DNA of 64,000 nucleotides from Chlorobium ferrooxidans DSM 13031 (GTDB lineage: Bacteria; Bacteroidota; Chlorobiia; Chlorobiales; Chlorobiaceae): positions 22,881 to 86,880 of the forward strand of contig NZ_AASE01000008.1 in the NCBI RefSeq assembly GCF_000168715.1. Direction: 5' to 3'. Of the stretch, positions 10,146 through 20,452 are shown piece by piece; the first letter of the stretch is position 1, and each line of letters starts with the position of its first letter. The notes beneath the pieces are model-generated. The model ran no database searches and was not told where the DNA came from. It worked only from the letters and a program-made list of their open reading frames with translations. A program made the translations under genes and the position numbers.

Positions 10146-11516
10146 TCAAGATAACAGTCTCCCCTGTAAATTCAAATCCTCATCCAGCCTCTCAATCAGC
10201 ACCGGCAGCTCCTTTCCGACAAGAGAGTACTCCTCTCCTCTGCCGGCTCTGTCGACCAGCACCCGAAGATAGTTACGGCTGTATCCGCAGGATTGCGGGA
10301 TGCCATTGATCTCCTGCCGGCACTCTTCAAAAAGCACCATACACTTCGTCCCGATATAGCGCTCCTTGAATGCCGCCTCCTTGCGGCGTCCAAGATCATT
10401 CAGCACCCTGCTTCTCCGGGCAATTTCTGCCGGAGCAACCGCAATAAGCTCCCGGCTCGCTGTCTGACGCGCAAGAGCGGTTCCGGGTCGAATGGAACAA
10501 CTGAATACGTGCAGATAGGCAAGTGGAAGTTCTTCAATAAACCGGCAGATCTGAAGAAAATCCTCCTCGCTCTCACCGGGAAAGCCAACCATCACATCCG
10601 CTCCGATCGAACAATCGGAGATATGCGCTGCAACCCCGCTTACTCTCTCCCGGTATAGCGCTGTATCATAGCGGCGACGCATAGCTTTGAGAATGCGATC
10701 AGAACCGCTCTGAAGAGGAATATGCAGATGAGGAACAATGGTTTTCGAGTTCGCAACCAGTTCTATGAACTCGCTGTCCACAACATCAGGCTCTATGGAA
10801 CTGATGCGAATACGGCTGACAGGAACCTTTTCAAGGCGGCGTAGCAGCTCCGGGAGCCCGATTCCGTTCTCCAGATAATCACCGATATTAACCCCGGTCA
10901 GCACAATCTCACGGTATCCGGACGAAGCAAGTATCATGGCCCGGGCAACGATCTCATCCGGCGGAAGCGATCTTGATCGCCCCCTGATCAGTGGAATCGT
11001 ACAGTAGGAACAACCAGAATCACATCCATCCTGTATTTTCAGAAATGCTCTTGTTCTGTCATGCCCCTCTACAGAAGTTGAAGAGTAACCGGGGTAGACA
11101 GCATCCTTCAGCCCATGTTGTGACACCTTTACCAATGGAAGCGATACGGCACCGGCCATAATATCGTCATACCATTTTATAGCAAACTTCTCTTTGCTTC
11201 CAAGAATTGCATCAATACCTTTTATTGCTGAAAGCGCATCCGGATTCAACTGTGCATAACATCCTATAACGGCTATTCTGCTGTCAGGATTATTCCGTAT
11301 GATCCCTCTGATTTTCTGACGGCATTTCTTTTCAGCCTGTGCCGTAACTGCACAAGTATGAATAATAATAAGTTCAGCACCCTCTTCGATTGATGATTGC
11401 TTCCAGCCCTGACTGCATAAGCTCTCAAGTATGGATGATGTTTCAGCATAGTTCAACTTGCATCCAAGGGTAACAGCGGCAACTCTTTTCATAGGATAAT
11501 CACTCATATAACTCAT
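10146..11516 (-). CDS. mtaB: tRNA methylthiotransferase, MtaB (MiaB-like) type
   Basis: Radical SAM enzyme expected to add a methylthio group to t6A37 in tRNAs that read ANN codons. The N-terminal UPF0004 domain starts with VAAVTLGCKLNYAET, the radical SAM cysteines are in the CDSGCSYCTIP stretch near residue 165, and a C-terminal TRAM-like domain follows. The KLN after the first cysteine is more like MtaB than MiaB. Two in-frame ATGs lie near the start; MKRVAAVT (about 11492) would fit the family better than the first, and no ribosome site decides. Directly upstream of apt on the same strand. Confidence 0.88.
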   Translation of the reverse strand: MSYMSDYPMKRVAAVTLGCKLNYAETSSILESLCSQGWKQSSIEEGAELIIIHTCAVTAQAEKKCRQKIRGIIRNNPDSRIAVIGCYAQLNPDALSAIKGIDAILGSKEKFAIKWYDDIMAGAVSLPLVKVSQHGLKDAVYPGYSSTSVEGHDRTRAFLKIQDGCDSGCSYCTIPLIRGRSRSLPPDEIVARAMILASSGYREIVLTGVNIGDYLENGIGLPELLRRLEKVPVSRIRISSIEPDVVDSEFIELVANSKTIVPHLHIPLQSGSDRILKAMRRRYDTALYRERVSGVAAHISDCSIGADVMVGFPGESEEDFLQICRFIEELPLAYLHVFSCSIRPGTALARQTASRELIAVAPAEIARRSRVLNDLGRRKEAAFKERYIGTKCMVLFEECRQEINGIPQSCGYSRNYLRVLVDRAGRGEEYSLVGKELPVLIERLDEDLNLQGRLLS

Positions 11517-11685
11517 GCATCAATATGAGGGCAAAAAACGCATATTGGCCAAAAAAATATAACCGGCATAAAAATACAAATCACAATGAGCACATCTTGC
11601 AGGCAAAAATATATTATTCTATATTTTTATGAATTGATAAAACCGATCTCTTATACTACTCTTTCAAACATAACTATATAGTACG

Positions 11686-12141
11686 ATGAGCACCCTCAAA
11701 AAGGATTCAGGGTCACCTGATAAATATGATATTTTCATTCGAAGAATAGACCACTTCCAGTCACTCGTTGAAGAAAAAAAGAATCTTCAGGCTAAAATCA
11801 CCTTTATTCAACAGGAATATCAGGAAAAAATAAGGCCACTGGAAGAGGAACTTGCCGGTATTATAAAGAAGCTTGAGGCAAATCTCTCAAAACTTGAAGG
11901 GGGTGTACCGCAACCGGCGGGCACGGCAAAATTCAGCCGGGGCCAGCTGGGTATGTCAATCAAGGATCTGCTCCGCGCCAATCCTCAAAAAACCTTTAAA
12001 CCGCGAGAGATAGCCGAAGGCCTCAATACCAAAGGCACAACGGTCAGTCTCTGGTTCAACAAATATGGAGTAAACGACCCTGAAATCGACCGGGTACCTG
12101 CCGGAAAGGATGGCAAACGATTTGTTTACAAGATAAAGTAA
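11686..12141 (+). CDS. Unknown protein: coiled coil plus winged-helix-like domain
   Basis: I do not recognise a named family. Residues about 25-70 are rich in K, E and L in heptad spacing (FQSLVEEKKNLQAKITFIQQ onward) and should form a coiled coil. Residues about 85-151 (MSIKDLLRANPQKTFKPREI onward) look like a small winged-helix DNA-binding domain, including a REIAEGLNTKGTTVSLWFNK helix-turn-helix. The protein could be a dimeric DNA-binding regulator. It is flanked by a terminator shared with rodA and has its own AT-rich upstream region. Confidence 0.7.
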   Translation: MSTLKKDSGSPDKYDIFIRRIDHFQSLVEEKKNLQAKITFIQQEYQEKIRPLEEELAGIIKKLEANLSKLEGGVPQPAGTAKFSRGQLGMSIKDLLRANPQKTFKPREIAEGLNTKGTTVSLWFNKYGVNDPEIDRVPAGKDGKRFVYKIK

Positions 12142-12168
12142 CACACAAAACCACCCGCAGAAGCCAGA

Positions 12169-12200
12169 AACAGAAAACGCACCCCGGTGCGTTTTCTGTT
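12169..12200. terminator. Bidirectional terminator between the winged-helix gene and rodA
   Basis: A 15-bp inverted repeat (12169-12183 with 12186-12200), A-rich on the left and T-rich on the right, sits between two converging genes. Confidence 0.8.
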
Positions 12201-12213
12201 ATAATCTTTTCGT

Positions 12214-13437
12214 TTAATACCCCAGATTTCTTTTGTTCCTGAAAAAATTCAGGGCAAGTCCAACCATAATCATATTACCCACAAGCGAAGAACCGCCGTA
12301 GGAGACAAAAGGCAGAGGAACGCCGATAACCGGTATAAGACCGATGGTCATGCCGATATTGATGACAACATGGATAAACAACAATGAAACAAAACCGGCA
12401 AGCGTCAGTTCGACAAACCTGTTTTTAATTGAGAAGATTGCCCATATCAATCTGAGAATCAGTACAAGATAACAGGCAATCAAAATCGCTGCACCAAGAA
12501 ATCCCAACTCTTCAGCAATAACACAAAAAATAAAATCTGTCCATTGAGCAGGAATAAAACGGAGCTGTGTCTGTGTTCCATGCAGAAATCCTTTACCTAA
12601 AAGCCCGCCCGAACTTATTGCTATTTTTGCCTGAAGAACATTGTATCCGGCTCCCTGGGGATCAGACATGGGATCAAGAAAAGTCTGAATCCTTTTCATC
12701 TGATGCGGCTTCAGTATTTCAGCTGCAAACCGGTTGGTAAATATTCCGGCAACAAGACCTGACAGAAAAACAAACAACTGATGCATCTGATATTTCTTCC
12801 TGACAAAAACCAGCAGAGCAAAGAGCAAAAGAAAAAGAACAATAACGGCATAGATATTGATAAAACCGGTCAGCATAAGCAGAACAGGAAAAACAAGCAG
12901 CATAAGAATATAGATATCAAAGCCGGCCATAATTATCATCGGTGCAATAAAAGAGAGACAGGTAAGCGTCGTACCCATATCGGGCTGCATCATGATAAGC
13001 AGGGCGGGAAGGAGCGGAATGCCGAGTGCAATCATGAGGTGGGGTATGGAGAGAATATCGGTATCATCATCGGAAAGAAATCGTGACAAGGCAAGAATAG
13101 TGGCCATTTTGGCTATTTCAGAGGGTTGAAAGCTGAAAAATCCGATTCTCACCCAACTGGTCTGGCCGGCAATTTTTTTTCCGAAAATCAGCACCACCAC
13201 CAGAAGGAGAATGCCGATCATGTAAAAGAGATAGGAGTTATCCCTTATAACACGCACATCATTATAGTAGACAAACGCCAGCGCAGCAACACCGATAATG
13301 CACCATACAAACTGCCGGTAAAAGAGTGTCGGATCACCGCTGCCATGTGTTGCACTGAAAACCGCCATCAAGCCGAGAACAATCAGTCCGGCCATGGGAA
13401 GCAAAAGCCATTTATCAAGCTCGCTTTGTTTTTGCAT
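12214..13437 (-). CDS. rodA: Rod-shape peptidoglycan polymerase RodA
   Basis: SEDS-family glycosyltransferase that polymerises lipid II for lateral wall growth together with a class B penicillin-binding protein. The 407 residues form about ten membrane helices. The SEDS signature is seen near the C-terminus ([18 protein letters not shown]), together with the loop motif GWVR-like [18 protein letters not shown] near residues 95-112. RodA is preferred over FtsW because there is no division-gene neighbourhood, but the two are close. The gene is divergent from era. Confidence 0.9.
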   Translation of the reverse strand: MQKQSELDKWLLLPMAGLIVLGLMAVFSATHGSGDPTLFYRQFVWCIIGVAALAFVYYNDVRVIRDNSYLFYMIGILLLVVVLIFGKKIAGQTSWVRIGFFSFQPSEIAKMATILALSRFLSDDDTDILSIPHLMIALGIPLLPALLIMMQPDMGTTLTCLSFIAPMIIMAGFDIYILMLLVFPVLLMLTGFINIYAVIVLFLLLFALLVFVRKKYQMHQLFVFLSGLVAGIFTNRFAAEILKPHQMKRIQTFLDPMSDPQGAGYNVLQAKIAISSGGLLGKGFLHGTQTQLRFIPAQWTDFIFCVIAEELGFLGAAILIACYLVLILRLIWAIFSIKNRFVELTLAGFVSLLFIHVVINIGMTIGLIPVIGVPLPFVSYGGSSLVGNMIMVGLALNFFRNKRNLGY

Positions 13438-13529
13438 TGATCAGTTGTATTGCCCTGTTTGCATTATCTTCAGAGACTATAATTTAGTATAGTATTGTGT
13501 AAAGCGATTGAACACTTCATAAAAAAAAC

Positions 13530-14447
13530 ATGACTGCCACAAAGTTTTCCTGCGGTTTCGCCATTATCATCGGTCCGCCCAATGCCGGCAAATCCACCCT
13601 GCTCAACGAATTGCTCGACTATAAACTCTCTATTGTAACACCCAAGCCGCAAACAACAAGAAAGAAAATCACCGGTATCTATCACAACGACAAGTGCCAG
13701 ATTATCTTTCTTGATACACCGGGAATCATGAAGCCGCAGCAGAAACTGCACGAGTCCATGCTCGGCATCATCCGCGAAACCCTCAAAGATGCCGATATCG
13801 TGATCGCCCTTCTTCCCTACTCCGGCAAAAAGGAGTTTTTTGACCGGGAGTTCGCTGAAGAGCTCTTCAGCAGCTGGCTGAAGCCTGCGGGAAAAAAGAT
13901 TATTGCCGTGCTCAACAAAAGTGACCTTGTCACCGAGGAGCGTCAGCGGGAAGCTGAAGCGTTTGTCCGGAAAACCTGGAACCCTGCTGCCGTCCTCTCG
14001 GTTTCAGCCCTGAAAGGGAGTAACCTCCCCGCCCTCATTGACACCATTCAGCCATATCTCCCGCTCAACTACCCGCTCTATCCGGAAGACACACTCAGCA
14101 CTGCTCCGGAACGGTTTTTTGTTAGCGAAATCATCCGTGAAAAGATATTTCTGCTCTATGGCCGTGAGGTTCCCTACTCCACCGAGGTGGTCATTGATGA
14201 GTTCCGCGAGCAGCATGAAGATGATCCGAAAAGAAAGGATCTGATCCGCTGTTCGGTGATTGTTGAGCGTGAGACCCAGAAACAGATCCTGATCGGCAGC
14301 AAGGGGGCTGCCCTGAAAAAACTCGGTCAGACCGCAAGAAAGGATATCGAGGAGCTGCTCGGAAGGCCGGTCTTCCTTGAACTCTTCATCAAGGTCCGCC
14401 CGGACTGGAGGAAGAATCAGAACTATCTGAAAAGCTACGGATACTAA
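13530..14447 (+). CDS. era: GTPase Era
   Basis: Essential GTPase that binds 16S rRNA near its 3' end and assists small-subunit assembly. The G1 loop GPPNAGKS is at 15-22, DTPG (G3) is near 66 and NKSD (G4) near 131. The C-terminal KH-type RNA-binding domain ([20 protein letters not shown]) is present. Length 305 is normal. No strong Shine-Dalgarno sequence precedes the ATG, as in several genes here. Confidence 0.96.
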   Translation: MTATKFSCGFAIIIGPPNAGKSTLLNELLDYKLSIVTPKPQTTRKKITGIYHNDKCQIIFLDTPGIMKPQQKLHESMLGIIRETLKDADIVIALLPYSGKKEFFDREFAEELFSSWLKPAGKKIIAVLNKSDLVTEERQREAEAFVRKTWNPAAVLSVSALKGSNLPALIDTIQPYLPLNYPLYPEDTLSTAPERFFVSEIIREKIFLLYGREVPYSTEVVIDEFREQHEDDPKRKDLIRCSVIVERETQKQILIGSKGAALKKLGQTARKDIEELLGRPVFLELFIKVRPDWRKNQNYLKSYGY

Positions 14448-14482
14448 AAAAATAAAAAGGCACCACAAAAAAAAGTGCCTGA

Positions 14483-14517
14483 ATGAGAAAAGCCCCGACT
14501 TGCGGGGCTTTTCTCAT
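14483..14517. terminator. Bidirectional terminator between era and rpsA
   Basis: A perfect 14-bp inverted repeat (14483-14496 with 14504-14517) has a 7-base loop and A/T-rich outer arms, between converging genes. Confidence 0.85.
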
Positions 14518-14541
14518 GTACTGTGTAATCAGCAGTGAACC

Positions 14542-16332
14542 TTAGTTCTCTGCCGGTTTCGGTTCTGCGGCTTTTTTGTCAGCCGATTTGATCGGGGGCT
14601 CAAGCTCGGCAGTTGCCGCCTCAATCTCCTTTTTCTCATTCGGATGAGCCAGCAGGTAGGCTTCGATCTCTTCCTTGCTCTTGTCCTTGAAATACTCAAG
14701 AGCTGAAAGAATGATGCGCTTGTTCTCCTTGTCAAACTCAATGACCCGAAGCGGCAGCCCGTCACCAATCTTGAACGAAGAGTGAATATCCTTCACTCCG
14801 CCCTGAAGGAGGTGTGATACCGGAACAAATCCGTCCACATCACCAGGGAGGATGACGATAACGCCCTTCTCAATGATCTGTGAAATCTCACCGGGGGTTT
14901 CGGCTCCGACAGCATACTTCTGTTCGAATTCGTCCCACGGATCCTGATTGATCTGCTTGTGACCGAGAGCAATACGACGTGCGTGTACGTCAAACTTGAG
15001 CACCTTGACCTCAAGCTCCTGGTTCTTTTTGACCAGTTCACTTGGGTGGCGGATCTTCTTGGTCCAGGAGAGGTCGGAAATGTGAACCAGACCGTCAACT
15101 CCGGGCTCAAGCTCGACAAAGACACCGAAATCGGTGATATTGCTGACTGTTCCCTTATGCAGGGAGTTCTCGATATACTTCTCGGAAAGCGCAATCCATG
15201 GATCTTCGTTGACACGCTTCATGGAGAGCGAAAGCTTGGTATGATCCTTGTCGATATTGAGGATTACACACTCCACTTCCTGACCAAGAGTAACGAACTG
15301 ACCCGGATGCTTGATGTGCTGTGTCCAGCTCATCTCGGAGATGTGAACAAGACCTTCGATACCCTTCTCGATTTCGACAAAAGCGCCGTAATCGGTAATG
15401 GATACAACACGACCCTGTGCTTTTGAACCGACAGGATACTTGAGCTCGATATTTTCCCACGGATGTGACTCAAGCTGCTTCATACCGAGAGAGACTCTCT
15501 TGGTGTTCTCGTCAAAGCCGACAACAACAACCTTGATCGGCTGATCAAGATCAACAACCTCTGAAGGATGATTGATTCTGCCCCAGGTGATATCGGTGAT
15601 GTGCACCAGGCCGTCAAGACCGCCGAGATCGACGAAGATACCGAAGTCGGTAATGTTCTTGACTGTACCCTCAAGCACCATACCCACCTTGATATTGGCA
15701 AGCATCTCTTCACGACGTGCAGCGTACTCCTCTTCGAGGATAACTTTATGACTGACAACAATATTCTGTGTAACCGGATTGATCTTGACAACCCTGAAGT
15801 CCATGGTCTGACCGACAAGCGCATCAAAGTCACGAACCGGCTTGACATCGATCTGCGAACCGGGAAGGAATGCCTCAACACCGGAGAGAGAGACGGTCAT
15901 ACCGCCCTTGACGCGGTTGATGATCTTTCCGTTGATGATGGTATCATTTTCAATTGAATCATAGATCTTGTCCCAGATTCTCAGGACGTCAGCTTTCTTC
16001 TTTGAAAGAATGAGCTGGCCCATCTTGTCCTCAATGTTCTCAAGGTACACTTCAACATCATCGCCTACCTTGACCTCATCGTCATCGCGGAACTCAAGCA
16101 GGGAGACGATGCCTTCCGACTTGAAGCCGACATCAATCGTGACATCCTTGTTGGATATCGAAACGATTCTTCCCTTTACAATCTCGTCTTCGGTAATTTC
16201 ATTCAGCGTGCTCGAATAGAGCTGCTCCATCTGTGCAAGTTCAGCGGCTTCGTAGTGTGCAAAAACCTTGATTTTTTTCCTTGCGGGTCTTTCCTTGACC
16301 TTTTTGTCCTGTGATGTAAATGCTTCTGCCAT
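14542..16332 (-). CDS. rpsA: 30S ribosomal protein S1
   Basis: RNA-binding ribosomal protein that helps bring mRNA to the 30S subunit. The 596 residues contain six S1 (OB-fold) repeats; the later ones are easily seen by the recurring [14 protein letters not shown] motif. A charged Ala/Glu/Pro/Lys-rich tail ends the protein. It sits 84 bp downstream of cmk, the classical cmk-rpsA order found across many bacteria. Confidence 0.97.
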   Translation of the reverse strand: MAEAFTSQDKKVKERPARKKIKVFAHYEAAELAQMEQLYSSTLNEITEDEIVKGRIVSISNKDVTIDVGFKSEGIVSLLEFRDDDEVKVGDDVEVYLENIEDKMGQLILSKKKADVLRIWDKIYDSIENDTIINGKIINRVKGGMTVSLSGVEAFLPGSQIDVKPVRDFDALVGQTMDFRVVKINPVTQNIVVSHKVILEEEYAARREEMLANIKVGMVLEGTVKNITDFGIFVDLGGLDGLVHITDITWGRINHPSEVVDLDQPIKVVVVGFDENTKRVSLGMKQLESHPWENIELKYPVGSKAQGRVVSITDYGAFVEIEKGIEGLVHISEMSWTQHIKHPGQFVTLGQEVECVILNIDKDHTKLSLSMKRVNEDPWIALSEKYIENSLHKGTVSNITDFGVFVELEPGVDGLVHISDLSWTKKIRHPSELVKKNQELEVKVLKFDVHARRIALGHKQINQDPWDEFEQKYAVGAETPGEISQIIEKGVIVILPGDVDGFVPVSHLLQGGVKDIHSSFKIGDGLPLRVIEFDKENKRIILSALEYFKDKSKEEIEAYLLAHPNEKKEIEAATAELEPPIKSADKKAAEPKPAEN

Positions 16333-16416
16333 TAATTTTTTCCTTCCTCTCTTTGAATTAGCCAGCTTGCCGCGAGAGATTACAGCATGTGGTTTTATGG
16401 TTGATGAAAAATAACG

Positions 16417-17118
16417 TCACTTCGTCCCGGCAGCAAGAGCAAGCGTGTATACTCTCTCTACCTGACTCTCTATAGTTAAATCCGATGTATCAATTTCAAC
16501 GGCATCAGGATGTTTTTTCAGCGGAGCGTGCTCCCGCAGGGTATCTTCCTCATCACGCTGCTTTATTTCATCCTCAAGCAGATCAAGATCCGGCAGTTCC
16601 GCGCCTTCCGGAGACTTCAGAAGCAGCTCGGCATACCGCCGCTTTGCCCTTTCGCGGGCATCAGCAACAAGAAATATCTTCAGTTCAGCATCGGGAAACA
16701 CAACCGTTCCGATGTCGCGACCATCCATGACCACTGCGCGCTGTCGGCCAAGATCCTGCTGCATCCGACGGAGCCGGTCACGAACAGGTTTGAGTGAACT
16801 GATAAAACTCACCTCACGGCTCACCCGGTTATCGCGGATCTCGGCAGTAACATCACTGCCGTCAAGAATGACACGGTCGCCCCTGAACTCTATGGAAATC
16901 GTATCAAGCAAACCGGAAACGCTCCCGGGAGAGCGTCGCAATCCTTCAAGAACGCCCTCTCTGAGTGCCTTGAAGGTTACTGCCCGGTACATTGCACCGG
17001 TATCGATATAAGTGTATCCGAGCTTCTCTGCTACCTTTCTGGCTGTCGTACTTTTTCCGGATGCAGCCGGCCCGTCTATGGCGATAATGATACGCTTTTT
17101 CCCGATTTCCTGTTTCAC
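16417..17118 (-). CDS. cmk: Cytidylate kinase
   Basis: Phosphorylates CMP and dCMP to the diphosphates. The P-loop [11 protein letters not shown] is near residues 14-24, followed by [12 protein letters not shown] and later [19 protein letters not shown], all characteristic of Cmk. Length 233 is normal. It is the first gene of cmk-rpsA on the minus strand, divergent from ychF. Confidence 0.97.
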   Translation of the reverse strand: MKQEIGKKRIIIAIDGPAASGKSTTARKVAEKLGYTYIDTGAMYRAVTFKALREGVLEGLRRSPGSVSGLLDTISIEFRGDRVILDGSDVTAEIRDNRVSREVSFISSLKPVRDRLRRMQQDLGRQRAVVMDGRDIGTVVFPDAELKIFLVADARERAKRRYAELLLKSPEGAELPDLDLLEDEIKQRDEEDTLREHAPLKKHPDAVEIDTSDLTIESQVERVYTLALAAGTK

Positions 17119-17241
17119 TGTAAAATTCCAATTTGGCCTGTCATTTTATAAAATATATTTGCTTTTTCCAAACATAATGGTTACATGTTAAAGCCATGCG
17201 CATAATGCAATGGTCTCTCTATTCAATAAACTTATTCTGTT

Positions 17242-18333
17242 ATGTCACTTCGCTGCGGCATTGTAGGACTGCCAAATGTCGGAAAGTCTACGCTTTTCAA
17301 CGCCATCACGGCCAAACAGGCTGAAGCCGCCAACTACCCGTTCTGTACCATTGAGCCCAATGTAGGAACAGTCCTTGTTCCGGACGAGCGGATGCAGTTG
17401 ATCGCCAATGTGGTTAAAACCCCGACACTGGTGCCGACCACGCTTGAAATCGTCGACATTGCCGGACTGGTAAAAGGTGCAAGCAAAGGCGAGGGACTCG
17501 GCAACCAGTTCCTCTCTCATATCAGGGAGGTTGATGCCATTGTGCATGTCGTACGCTGTTTTGATGACGAGAACATTATCCATGTTGAAGGCAGGATTGA
17601 CCCGGCAGATGACATCATCACCATTGAAACGGAGCTGATGCTGGCCGATCTTGACAGTATGGAACGCAGAATCGAGCGACTGCGGAAAAACGCCAAAAAG
17701 GAGAAGGAGCTGCTCCTGCAGGTTGACCTGGCTGAAAAGATCATCAGCGGCCTCAGTGAAGGCATTCCTGCCCGCAAGCTGATTGAAACGGATGAAGAGA
17801 AGGAGATGGCCAAACAGTTCTTCCTGCTCTCGACCAAGCCGATCCTTTTTGCCGCCAATGTAGCCGAAAATGATATTGTTGACGGAAACGCCTATACCAG
17901 GAAAGTTGCCGAGATTGCCGCGGCATCAGGCTCGAAAATGCTCATTATCAGCGCAAAGACAGAAGCCGATATTGCCGAACTCCCCGAAGAGGATCGCCCG
18001 GAATTTCTTGAAAGCCTCGGACTGAAGATGTCGGGTCTCGACCGCCTGATCCAGACCGCCTATGACCTGCTCGGCCTGCAAACCTATTTTACCGCAGGTG
18101 TCAAGGAGGTTCATGCCTGGACCATCCGCAAGGGTGCCGCCGCGCCAGAAGCTGCTGCTGCCATTCACTCGGATTTTGAAAAGGGGTTCATCCGTGCCGA
18201 AGTGATGTTCTACCATGACCTGATTGAACTCGGTTCGGAGCAGAAGGTCAAGGAGGCCGGCAAGCTCCGTTCCGAAGGAAAGGAGTATATTGTTAAGGAT
18301 GGGGATGTTATAGTCTTCCGATTCAATGTTTGA
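17242..18333 (+). CDS. ychF: Ribosome-binding ATPase YchF
   Basis: Obg-family P-loop protein that prefers ATP and associates with ribosomes. The P-loop [13 protein letters not shown] is near residues 8-20, the [11 protein letters not shown] switch near 30-40, DIAG near 72 and the TGS domain at the C-terminus ([20 protein letters not shown]). Length 363 is standard. The gap to murI (about 95 bp) holds a 9-bp tandem repeat. Confidence 0.97.
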   Translation: MSLRCGIVGLPNVGKSTLFNAITAKQAEAANYPFCTIEPNVGTVLVPDERMQLIANVVKTPTLVPTTLEIVDIAGLVKGASKGEGLGNQFLSHIREVDAIVHVVRCFDDENIIHVEGRIDPADDIITIETELMLADLDSMERRIERLRKNAKKEKELLLQVDLAEKIISGLSEGIPARKLIETDEEKEMAKQFFLLSTKPILFAANVAENDIVDGNAYTRKVAEIAAASGSKMLIISAKTEADIAELPEEDRPEFLESLGLKMSGLDRLIQTAYDLLGLQTYFTAGVKEVHAWTIRKGAAAPEAAAAIHSDFEKGFIRAEVMFYHDLIELGSEQKVKEAGKLRSEGKEYIVKDGDVIVFRFNV

Positions 18334-18338
18334 AGAAT

Positions 18339-18383
18339 AGGACCTATGGGACTTATAGGACTTATAGGACTTATGGGTCCCAT
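18339..18383. repeat. Five tandem 9-bp units (AGGACTTAT-like)
   Basis: Five consecutive nonamers, aggacctat, gggacttat, aggacttat twice and gggtcccat, lie between ychF and murI. The last unit starts to read back as the complement of the first (ATGGGACC-type), so a weak hairpin is also possible. The period matches other 9-bp repeats in this window with a different sequence. Confidence 0.85.
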
Positions 18384-18429
18384 AAAGATTAAAAGATCAC
18401 TTTTTACGGCGCACTATATCGTTTAAACC

Positions 18430-19248
18430 ATGCTGCACCATAAAGTCACCCCTGAAAGTCCGATAGGCATTTTTGACTCCGGTATCGGAGGGCTGACCGT
18501 GGTCAAGGCCATACGTGCAGCACTCCCTTCCGAACGGCTTATCTACTTCGGCGATACGGCTCGCGTTCCCTACGGACCGAAATCCCAGATTACCATCCGC
18601 AAGTACGCCGCTGACGACACCGCCATACTCATGCGCTATCAGCCAAAACTGATTATTGTTGCCTGCAACACCGTTTCTGCCCTTGCTCTTGATGTGGTTG
18701 AAAAATCGTGCAGCGGCATCCCGGTTATCGGCGTTCTGAAAGCCGGCGCTGAACTGGCTGTGCAGGTGACCGGAAACAACCGCATCGGGGTTATAGGAAC
18801 CCAGGCGACGGTCTGCTCGAACGCCTACGCACGGGAGATCAACCTGCTGAATGAGGAGAGTGCTGTGGTTTCAAAAGCCTGCCCGCTCTTTGTTCCGCTC
18901 GCCGAAGAGGGCTTTATTGACCACCCTGCCACAAAACTCATTGCCGGGGAGTATCTGGCAGAGATCCGCAAGCATGATATCGATACCCTGGTACTCGGCT
19001 GCACACACTACCCGATCCTTAAGCGGGTGATTGCTGACATTGTCGGACCCGGCATCCGCATAATCGACTCGGCAGAAGCGGTTGCCCTCAAAACAAAAGA
19101 GCTTCTCACCGAGTCCGCTCTGCTCAACGCTGCTGCAACCCCGTCAGTTCCTCACCTGCTGGTGAGCGATCTGCCTCAGAAATTCAGCCAGCTCTACCAG
19201 CTTTTTATGGGTTCGGAGCTGCCGGATGTTGAATTGGTTGAGGTATAA
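18430..19248 (+). CDS. murI: Glutamate racemase
   Basis: Makes D-glutamate for peptidoglycan. The two catalytic cysteines are visible in [10 protein letters not shown] near residue 79 and LGCTHYP near 190. The opening [18 protein letters not shown] is diagnostic. Length 272 is normal. The TAA stop codon at 19246-19248 is part of a TAAT sequence repeated directly on the far side of a fold-back element, so the element appears to have landed exactly at the end of this gene without changing the protein. Confidence 0.97.
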   Translation: MLHHKVTPESPIGIFDSGIGGLTVVKAIRAALPSERLIYFGDTARVPYGPKSQITIRKYAADDTAILMRYQPKLIIVACNTVSALALDVVEKSCSGIPVIGVLKAGAELAVQVTGNNRIGVIGTQATVCSNAYAREINLLNEESAVVSKACPLFVPLAEEGFIDHPATKLIAGEYLAEIRKHDIDTLVLGCTHYPILKRVIADIVGPGIRIIDSAEAVALKTKELLTESALLNAAATPSVPHLLVSDLPQKFSQLYQLFMGSELPDVELVEV

Positions 19249-19249
19249 T

Positions 19250-19391
19250 GGGCACCTCTATTTATTTATTCCGAAACCCGATTACTGCGTTGGGTGGTGC
19301 ACGAAATCCTCATGTACAACCTGTACACTCCGGTTTCTGTGCTCCATCCGCCTTGTTCTCGGGCTTCTCACGACAATAAATAGAGGTGCCC
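19250..19391. mobile_element. 142-bp MITE-like fold-back element with 17-bp terminal inverted repeats
   Basis: The ends are a perfect 17-bp inverted repeat (19250-19266 with 19375-19391, sequence GGGCACCTCTATTTATT). Both ends are flanked directly by TAAT (19246-19249 and 19392-19395), as expected of a 4-bp target duplication. The interior is an imperfect palindrome: GAAACCCGAT on the left matches GAAGCCCGAG on the right when reversed, and the centre folds on TGTAC/GTACA. The whole element could form one long hairpin in DNA or RNA. It has no transposase gene; a longer open frame that crosses it is not convincing as a gene. Confidence 0.8.
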
Positions 19392-19488
19392 TAATACCGG
19401 AAAGAGCCACTCCCCTCTTTTTCACCTTTGCCTTTTGCCGTCACAGTTGTTACTTTTGACTTTTCCTATTGACCTTAATCTCTACAGC

Positions 19489-20442
19489 GTGAAAGTAAAC
19501 CTCGACCGTACTTCATCAGGTTTCTGCATAGGAGTGCAGGGCACCATCCATGTCGCTGAAGAAAAACTCCAGGACCCCCAGGGATTATTCTCGCTCGGCG
19601 ATGTCGTCCACAATGAGGCCGAGGTAAAACGGCTGGAAGCGCTCGGACTTGTCACGATTGATGAAGCCGCATTCAGGGAGCTTAAAAACGCCAAAGTCCT
19701 CATCAGGGCTCACGGGGAGCCCCCATCGACCTACAAAATTGCCGAAGCGAACAATCTTGAAGTTACCGATACCACCTGCCCTGTCGTCTCCCGGCTTCAG
19801 CGAACAACCAGAGCGCTGCATGAACTGGGCTACCAGATCATCATTTACGGCAAACCGACCCATCCTGAAGTTATCGGCATCAACGGTCAGTGTGCAAACA
19901 GCGCCATTATCATCAAGCATGCCGACCTCAGCGACCCGGAAGAGACAAAGGCACTTGACGCAGCAAAAAAAACCGCGCTCATCAGCCAGACCACGATGGA
20001 TGTTCCGGGATTTTATGAACTCAAGCGGAATCTTGAAGCACGATTCTCTCCCGACTCACCCTCTGAGTGGATGGCAATACGCGACATTGATATTACGGCC
20101 GAAATGACCGGTGTCCGCCCCATGCCACGCCATATCTTCAAGGATACCATCTGCCGGCAGGTGTCAAGCCGCAACCAAAAGCTGCACGATTTTGCACTTG
20201 CCAATGAAGTGATCATCTTTGTTGCCGGTAAAAAAAGTTCCAACGGCCAGGTGCTCTACAATATCTGCAGGGATGCAAATCCCCGGAGCTACTTCATCGA
20301 GGATGTCGAGGAGATTCAGCCGGAGTGGCTCCTCTCCCTTAACGGCAGCGGTGTTGCCAGTGCCGGTATCTGCGGCGCAACCTCAACACCGATGTGGCTC
20401 CTTGAAAAGGTGGCAAACTATATCGAAAGCAACTTCTCCTGA
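19489..20442 (+). CDS. ispH: 4-hydroxy-3-methylbut-2-enyl diphosphate reductase
   Basis: Iron-sulfur enzyme making IPP and DMAPP in the last step of the MEP isoprenoid pathway, here feeding carotenoid, quinone and bacteriochlorophyll tail synthesis. The three cluster cysteines are in GFCIGVQG near residue 10, TTCPVV near 101 and GICGATS near 294. I chose the GTG at 19489 because it gives the family-like opening [16 protein letters not shown]; the frame is open to a TTG at 19435 but those residues look unrelated. The fold-back element lies about 100 bp upstream and may sit in the promoter region. Confidence 0.95.
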   Translation: MKVNLDRTSSGFCIGVQGTIHVAEEKLQDPQGLFSLGDVVHNEAEVKRLEALGLVTIDEAAFRELKNAKVLIRAHGEPPSTYKIAEANNLEVTDTTCPVVSRLQRTTRALHELGYQIIIYGKPTHPEVIGINGQCANSAIIIKHADLSDPEETKALDAAKKTALISQTTMDVPGFYELKRNLEARFSPDSPSEWMAIRDIDITAEMTGVRPMPRHIFKDTICRQVSSRNQKLHDFALANEVIIFVAGKKSSNGQVLYNICRDANPRSYFIEDVEEIQPEWLLSLNGSGVASAGICGATSTPMWLLEKVANYIESNFS

Positions 20443-20452
20443 AGATACCGAC

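Noticed and set aside
11541..11685. Candidate regulatory RNA upstream of the winged-helix gene
   Set aside because: The stretch is AT-rich with no stable stem or recognisable motif.
18339..18383. Possible CRISPR array
   Set aside because: The repeats are 9 bp long and directly abut each other with no spacers, so it is a simple tandem repeat. No cas genes are present.
19226..19459. 77-codon plus-strand open frame across the fold-back element
   Set aside because: It runs from the murI end through the hairpin into the ispH upstream region. The element explains the sequence, the composition is not protein-like, and no ribosome site is seen.
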